Origin: Lutibacter sp.
Lineage (GTDB): Bacteria > Bacteroidota > Bacteroidia > Flavobacteriales > Flavobacteriaceae
NCBI RefSeq assembly: GCF_021647475.1
Contig: NZ_JAKIUR010000016.1
Coordinates: 1-54,181 of the forward strand
Direction of reading: 5' to 3'
DNA length: 54,181 bases
The notes under the pieces were generated by a model. It saw only the letters and a program-made list of their open reading frames with translations, made no database searches and was not told the DNA's origin. Positions within the stretch are counted from its first letter, which is position 1; the number at the start of each line of letters is the position of its first letter. Of the stretch, positions 50,243 through 54,181 are shown piece by piece. The position numbers and the translations under genes were made by a program.

Positions 50243-50250
50243 TAATTTTG
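50243..50250 (+). promoter_or_regulatory. Putative add -7 promoter box
   Basis: TAATTTTG matches TAnnTTTG, 66 bp before the add ATG. Confidence 0.35.
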
Positions 50251-50316
50251 TACATTAATTGATTTTAAAGTAAAAAACTTTAAAGCTAATTACTTCCATT
50301 AAAAAAATAGAATTAA

Positions 50317-51324
50317 ATGAAAGCATTTATTGAAAATTTACCAAAAGCAGAATTACATTTACATATTGAAGGTTCTTTTGAGCCAGCTTTAATGTTTAAA
50401 ATAGCTAACAGAAATAAAATTGATATTCCATATAAATCAGTAGAAGAAATTGAAAAAGCATACAAATTTAATTGCCTTCAAGATTTTTTAGATATTTATT
50501 ATCAAGGTGCAAGCGTTTTAATAACAGCACAAGATTTTTACGATTTAACATATAGTTATTTACAAAAATGTGCAACTCAAAATGTAAGACATACCGAAAT
50601 TATGTTCGATCCACAAACCCATACCGAACGTGGAATTGAGTTTAAAACCGTAATTAATGGAATATCAAAAGCTTGTGAAGATGCTAAAGAAAACTTAGGT
50701 GTTACTTCTTTATTAATAATGAGTTATTTACGCCATTTAAGTGAGGAAGAAGCTTTTAAAACATTAGCACAATCTATTCCTTTTAAAGATAAAATTACCG
50801 CTGTTGGATTAGATTCTTCCGAAAAAGGAAATCCTCCATCAAAATTTAAAAATGTTTATGAAGCTTCCATTAAAGAAGGTTATATTCCGGTGGCTCACGC
50901 AGGTGAAGAAGGAAATGCCGATTATGTTTGGGAAGCACTTAATTTATTAAAAATTAAACGTATTGACCACGGAAATAATGCGCTACAAGATGAAAAGTTA
51001 ATTGAAGAAATTAAAAAACGTGATTTAGCATTAACCGTTTGTCCGCTTTCAAATACGGCATTACAGGTGGTAACCGATTTAAAAGATCATCCTTTAAAAA
51101 AAATGATGAATTTAGGTTTAAAAGTAACCATTAACTCCGATGATCCTGCGTATTTTGGCGGACAAGTAAATCAAAATTTTATTGAAATTCAAAAGGCTTT
51201 AAATTTAACAAAAGCTGACATCTATGAATTGGTAAAAAATTCGTTTCAATATTCCTTTTTAGATGATAAAACAAAACAAATTTATTTAACGGAATTAGAA
51301 AATTATTACAAATTAAATAATTAA
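50317..51324 (+). CDS. add: Adenosine deaminase
   Basis: Deaminates adenosine (or a related aminopurine substrate) to inosine in purine salvage. The 335-aa zinc amidohydrolase has the ligands in HLHIEGS (14-20), the catalytic HAGEEG (about 194-199), IDHGNNA (about 217-223) and SDDPAYFGG (about 275-283). Some members of this family are adenine deaminases, so the substrate is not certain. Its stop overlaps the trmO start (TAATGA). Confidence 0.92.
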   Translation: MKAFIENLPKAELHLHIEGSFEPALMFKIANRNKIDIPYKSVEEIEKAYKFNCLQDFLDIYYQGASVLITAQDFYDLTYSYLQKCATQNVRHTEIMFDPQTHTERGIEFKTVINGISKACEDAKENLGVTSLLIMSYLRHLSEEEAFKTLAQSIPFKDKITAVGLDSSEKGNPPSKFKNVYEASIKEGYIPVAHAGEEGNADYVWEALNLLKIKRIDHGNNALQDEKLIEEIKKRDLALTVCPLSNTALQVVTDLKDHPLKKMMNLGLKVTINSDDPAYFGGQVNQNFIEIQKALNLTKADIYELVKNSFQYSFLDDKTKQIYLTELENYYKLNN

Positions 51325-51815
51325 TGAAAACAAAAACTATTGAATTAGAAGCCATTGGAGTTATAAAAACACCTTGGGAAACTCCTGAAAACATGCCAAT
51401 TCAACCTATTGGAGCAAAAGGGATAAAAGGTATAGTTGAGGTTTATCCAAAATTTAGCAAAGGTTTAAATGGCGTTGATGGATTTTCTCATATTATGCTA
51501 ATTTATCAACTGCATTTGGTAAAAAATCCACAGCTTGAAGTTATCCCATTTATGGATAACACTCCTAAAGGTATTTTTGCAACGCGATCGCCAAAACGAC
51601 CAAACAAAATAGGAGTTTCCGTAGTAGAGATTGAAAAATTAGAAGGAAATAAAATTCATATATTAGATGTTGATATGATGAATAATTCTCCTTTATTAGA
51701 TATAAAACCCTATTTTGAAGATTTTGATAATAGAACAGGCACAAAAAAAGGATGGTTAGCTAATATAAAGGATTTAAATAAATATTATTTTAAATCGGAT
51801 AATAGATTTCAATAA
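51324..51815 (+). CDS. trmO: tRNA (N6-threonylcarbamoyladenosine37-N6)-methyltransferase
   Basis: Methylates t6A37 to m6t6A in tRNA-Thr. The 163-aa protein has the TsaA/TrmO fold with IGVIKTPWETPENMPIQP (residues 12-29), GVDGFSHIMLIYQLH and the SAM-site GIFATRSPKRPNKIGVSVV. It is shorter than E. coli TrmO, lacking the C-terminal domain. Start overlaps the add stop by 1 bp. The upstream enzyme of t6A synthesis, tsaC, is at 13720. Confidence 0.9.
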   Translation: MKTKTIELEAIGVIKTPWETPENMPIQPIGAKGIKGIVEVYPKFSKGLNGVDGFSHIMLIYQLHLVKNPQLEVIPFMDNTPKGIFATRSPKRPNKIGVSVVEIEKLEGNKIHILDVDMMNNSPLLDIKPYFEDFDNRTGTKKGWLANIKDLNKYYFKSDNRFQ

Positions 51816-51875
51816 TCTTAAAAAAAAACAATAAGTAACTGCATAAATCGTTACTAAAACAAACTAATTTTACTT

Positions 51876-52466
51876 ATGAAAAAACAGTTAACTTTATTAA
51901 TTACTGTAATGCTAATTTCTTGGAATGGATTTAGCCAAATCAATAAAAAATTTATTGATACTGGTTCAGTTAAAAATCAATTTAACTACTTAATAAACAA
52001 ATCTAACAGATATCAAAACTATAAAGTAGTACAATATAATTGGTTACAAAAATTAAAACGAAATGTGGCAGATACACTTTCAAAATCACAAAAAGAAATA
52101 GTTAATAATTACAAAACTATTACTTCTCAAAAAACTAAAATTGATAGTTTACAAGTAAGTATAAAAAATTCTAATAAAAATATTGAAACCTTAACTGTTG
52201 AAAAACAAAGCATTTCCTTTTTAGGAATGTTAATTAAAAAAGCCACCTTTAAATCTATTTTATTTTTTACAATTGGTGTATTAGCATTATTATTAGTCCT
52301 TTTTATATCTAAATTTAAACAAAGTAACACCATAACTCAACATATAAAAGAAGCTTTAAAAGAGTTAGAAGATGAATATAATGAACACAGAACAAAAGCT
52401 TTAGAACGTGAACAAAAAGTAATGCGAAAGTTACAAGATGAATTAAATAAGCAAAAAAAAGAATAG
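51876..52466 (+). CDS. Exported coiled-coil membrane protein, unknown
   Basis: A 196-aa protein: signal peptide (about 1-21, ending NGFSQ), a periplasmic coiled coil (about 60-110, SQKTKIDSLQVSIKNSNKNI), one transmembrane helix (about 124-146) and a cytoplasmic Glu/Lys-rich coiled coil (about 155-196). Similar proteins are common in Flavobacteriia and I think often carry a misleading methyltransferase name; no methyltransferase motif is visible here. Function unknown. Confidence 0.75.
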   Translation: MKKQLTLLITVMLISWNGFSQINKKFIDTGSVKNQFNYLINKSNRYQNYKVVQYNWLQKLKRNVADTLSKSQKEIVNNYKTITSQKTKIDSLQVSIKNSNKNIETLTVEKQSISFLGMLIKKATFKSILFFTIGVLALLLVLFISKFKQSNTITQHIKEALKELEDEYNEHRTKALEREQKVMRKLQDELNKQKKE

Positions 52467-52522
52467 TTATTTTTAAAAAAAATGATACTTTTAACTCATT
52501 ATTAATCTTAAAAAATGAAAAA

Positions 52523-52732
52523 ATGAAAAAAAATATGGGTTCTGCTGATAAAATTATCAGAATATTAATTGCCATTGTTATTGCCGTTTTATATTGGAAA
52601 GATATCATATCAGGCACACTTGCTATTGTATTATTGATTGTAGGAGCTATTTTCTTACTAACAAGCCTAATTAGTTCTTGTCCTCTTTATTCTATATTTA
52701 AGATAAATACTTGCAAGGTAAAAGAAGAATAA
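52523..52732 (+). CDS. DUF2892 (YgaP-like transmembrane domain) protein
   Basis: A 69-aa protein with two hydrophobic helices. Start MKKNMGSADKIIRILIAIV and the LTSLISSCPLYSIFKINTC end match the DUF2892 family, where the C-P-L-Y segment is conserved. Function of the stand-alone form is unknown. It is followed by repeat C. Confidence 0.87.
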   Translation: MKKNMGSADKIIRILIAIVIAVLYWKDIISGTLAIVLLIVGAIFLLTSLISSCPLYSIFKINTCKVKEE

Positions 52733-52749
52733 AAAGTTTTTAAGAAACG

Positions 52750-52908
52750 AATTAAAGACTGCCTAAAAAGTTTTAAAAATTGTCATTCTGAATTTAATTT
52801 AGAATCTTATCTTAGTAGCTACTAGTTATTATAAGAACCTGAACCAAGCCCGCCTACTGCTGGCAAGTTCAGGTTGACGAAGATTTTACTTTTTAGACAG
52901 CCTTTTTA
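52750..52908. repeat. Composite inverted repeat C with nested mini-hairpin
   Basis: Outer arms (AATTAAAGACTGCCTAAAAA at left, TTTTTAGACAGCCTTTTTAA at right) flank inner arms. The inner right arm read on the minus strand starts CGTCAACCTGAA and contains CTTGCCAGCAGTAGGCGGGC before the GTTCAGG half; the left arm (TGTCATTCTGAA) lacks the insert. This is the same family as repeat B. The outer arm ends in a T-run and could act as a terminator for the DUF2892 gene. Confidence 0.8.
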
Positions 52909-52927
52909 ATTTAATTAACTTCTAATT

Positions 52928-53338
52928 TTATTCTCCACAATATGAAACAAAATTTCTTGGAGTTTCATATAGCGTAATAGAAAGTTCTAATTTTTTATCA
53001 ATTTTTTTACGCAATTTATTCCAAATAACCACTACAATATTTTCGGCAGTTGGATTTAATGTTTTAAATTCCTCTAACTCTTCATTCAAATTTTTATGAT
53101 CAAATTTTTCTTCTATTTCGGTTTCAATCAAATTTTTTAAAATTTTCATATCCATAACAAATCCTGTTTCAGGATGAATTTCACCTTTTACCGAAACAAT
53201 TAACTCATAATTATGTCCGTGATAATTCGGATTTGCACATTTTCCGAAAACGGTTGTATTTCTAGCATCTGTCCAATCAGCATTATACAATCTATGTGCA
53301 GCGTTAAAATGTGCTTTTCTGTTAACGGTAACTTTCAT
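52928..53338 (-). CDS. queD: 6-carboxytetrahydropterin synthase (QueD/PTPS family)
   Basis: Converts dihydroneopterin triphosphate, the FolE product, to 6-carboxytetrahydropterin in queuosine and 7-deazapurine synthesis. The 136-aa protein has zinc-binding His in HFNAAHRL and PNYHGHNYEL, the catalytic Cys in FGKCANP, the DHKNLNEE motif and the Glu in NPTAENIV. No queC or queE is adjacent. The 6-pyruvoyl-tetrahydropterin synthase activity of relatives is not excluded. It lies 3 bp downstream of idi. Confidence 0.9.
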   Translation of the reverse strand: MKVTVNRKAHFNAAHRLYNADWTDARNTTVFGKCANPNYHGHNYELIVSVKGEIHPETGFVMDMKILKNLIETEIEEKFDHKNLNEELEEFKTLNPTAENIVVVIWNKLRKKIDKKLELSITLYETPRNFVSYCGE

Positions 53339-53341
53339 AAC

Positions 53342-53860
53342 TTAGGTATTTAAAAAACTATAATATTTAGCAAAAATAATTTTAAACCATTCGGTATATA
53401 ACCCTGGTTGTTGAGCTATATCTTTTTTAACATCTTCCAGTAACATCCATTTAAAATCTTCCACTTCTTCCCTATTTATAATCGGGTTTTTATTGTAAAA
53501 CCCAACCATAATATGATCTAATTCATGTTCAGTTAAGCCATTATCAAAAGGTGCTTTATAGATAAATGAAGTTTTTTCAGTCAATTTACATTCAAAACCC
53601 ATTTCTTCTTGTAAGCGTCTTTTACCGGCTTCAATATTGGTTTCCCCATTTCGTTGATGGCTACAGCACGTATTAGTCCACAATAAAGGCGAATGATATT
53701 TATCCGAAGCTCGTTGCTGTAATAACAATTCATTTCTATCATTAAAAATAAAAACTGAAAATGCCCTGTGCAATATAGCTTTTTCGTGAGCTTCCATTTT
53801 TGGCATTAATCCAATTTGTTCATCTTTTTCATTTACCAAAATTACTTGTTCTTCTTTCAT
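53342..53860 (-). CDS. idi: Isopentenyl-diphosphate delta-isomerase, type 1
   Basis: Interconverts IPP and DMAPP for isoprenoid synthesis. The 172-aa Nudix-fold enzyme has LLLQQRASDKYHSPLLWTNT (in pieces, residues 50-69), the catalytic Cys and His in TCCSHQRNGE, RLQEEMGFE of the Nudix-like box, and the Glu-containing TEHELDHIMVGF. It is 3 bp upstream of queD and likely co-transcribed with it. Confidence 0.93.
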   Translation of the reverse strand: MKEEQVILVNEKDEQIGLMPKMEAHEKAILHRAFSVFIFNDRNELLLQQRASDKYHSPLLWTNTCCSHQRNGETNIEAGKRRLQEEMGFECKLTEKTSFIYKAPFDNGLTEHELDHIMVGFYNKNPIINREEVEDFKWMLLEDVKKDIAQQPGLYTEWFKIIFAKYYSFLNT

Positions 53861-53877
53861 TATTTTTTGAATTGATA

Positions 53878-53885
53878 CAAATTTA
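53878..53885 (-). promoter_or_regulatory. Putative idi -7 promoter box
   Basis: Reads TAAATTTG on the minus strand, 17 bp before the idi ATG. Confidence 0.45.
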
Positions 53886-53987
53886 CAAAAATGAAATTGT
53901 AATTTTTACTTTTAACCTGAGTTCGATAATATAATTACAGAACTGAAAATAATTAGCCTTACTCATTGCTAAGTTTTGAGAAAAACT

Positions 53988-54064
53988 GTGGCAATTTGTT
54001 TGTTATAATAAGACTGCCACGTCGTTAAAAACTCCTCGCAGTGACGGGTTATTTCGTCATTGCG
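53988..54064. repeat. Intergenic hairpin repeat D
   Basis: GTGGCA (53988-53993) pairs with TGCCAC (54015-54020), and CGCAGTGACG (54037-54046) pairs with CGTCATTGCG (54055-54064) with one G-T step. The ACTGCCACGTCG and TCGTCATTGCG phrases are ones I associate with dispersed repeats in Bacteroidota genomes. It lies beside the transposase fragment at the window end. Confidence 0.6.
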
Positions 54065-54100
54065 TATTCTATGACTCCACCAAATATATTTCAAATATTT

Positions 54101-54181
54101 TCAGGCAGCATATTTTAGTATATCTACATAAGGTGTTTGTCGTTTTATAGTTGCAAAAATTCTAGCTAATAATTTACATCT
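54101..54181 (-). CDS. C-terminal end of a transposase, probably IS110 family (cut by window edge)
   Basis: On the minus strand an open frame enters from beyond 54181 and ends at TGA (54101-54103). The 26 visible residues include KLLARIFATIKRQTPYVDIL, which resembles the C-terminal end of IS110/IS116-type DEDD transposases. Only this tail is present, so family and completeness are uncertain. Confidence 0.5.
   Translation of the reverse strand, partial: RCKLLARIFATIKRQTPYVDILKYAA

Noticed and set aside
51876..52466. tRNA (guanine-N1)-methyltransferase
   Set aside because: The protein is a signal peptide, coiled coil, helix and coiled coil; no SAM-binding or knot motif is seen.
1..54181. tRNA, rRNA, riboswitches or prophage genes
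   Set aside because: No cloverleaf-like GC-rich segments, rRNA landmarks, known riboswitch cores or phage structural genes were noticed on reading both strands; a covariance search would be needed to be sure.

Overview
The window is chromosomal DNA from a member of the Bacteroidota, most likely family Flavobacteriaceae. By eye it is very AT-rich. Shine-Dalgarno sites are essentially absent, while several gene starts are preceded by the Bacteroidota -7 box TAnnTTTG. Gene content fits: a MoxR/DUF58/DUF4350/DUF4129/SpoIIM cluster, a BatA-type protein, DUF3276, DUF5916, a long NusB, RprXY-like regulators and KdsB. The genus cannot be fixed from this sequence. No rRNA, tRNA or CRISPR array was seen.

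Layout. 1-5390 (minus): nadC, a YihY-family protein, kdsB, a small membrane protein, hisS and folE, ended by a bidirectional terminator. 5468-9401 (plus): rlmH, rdgB, an iron/cobalamin-type ABC permease and ATPase, and an M28 peptidase lipoprotein. 9398-14340: holA, then a tight four-gene plus-strand set (HsdR_N-like nuclease-fold protein, hydrolase fusion, membrane protein, glycosyltransferase), then tsaC. 14410-20224 (minus): a two-component pair, coaE, a YbbR-like protein, yajC, a DUF1573 lipoprotein and nusB. 20399-32225: an ABC exporter, DUF3276, sucC, a DUF5916 outer-membrane protein, lolD, mtnN, a BatA-like protein, a dihydroorotase homologue lacking its metal ligands, a small membrane protein and an esterase. 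32226-40746: a large composite palindrome, ppgK, an intact-ended but frameshifted ISAs1-family insertion sequence, and the MoxR cluster. 40851-45906: RDD, Nudix, PlsC-like, carbonic anhydrase, dps divergent from oxyR, and two small conserved-looking genes. 46195-48693 (minus): a bufferin-type RiPP operon. 48694-54181: a candidate small-RNA unit, an unknown gene, bcp, add, trmO, two membrane proteins, queD, idi, and the C-terminal end of a second transposase cut by the window edge.

The most interesting region is 46195-48756. A secreted precursor (bufA) carries five EGKCG motifs in a repeated Lys/Cys-rich tail. It is followed by a DUF692 multinuclear iron oxidase (bufB), a DUF2063 partner (bufC) and a DoxX membrane protein. 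This is the layout of the recently described copper-buffering bufferins, but with an expanded array of modification sites, an ECF-type promoter upstream and a strong hairpin between precursor and enzyme genes.

Other notable points. The insertion sequence sits in what was an 8-bp overlap between two convergent genes, and its 10-bp target duplication regenerated both stop codons. A family of dispersed nested palindromes has a GC-rich mini-hairpin inserted at the same place in independent copies. Genes mostly work in housekeeping: cofactor, nucleotide and tRNA metabolism, envelope biogenesis, peroxide defence (OxyR, Dps, Bcp) and metal handling.
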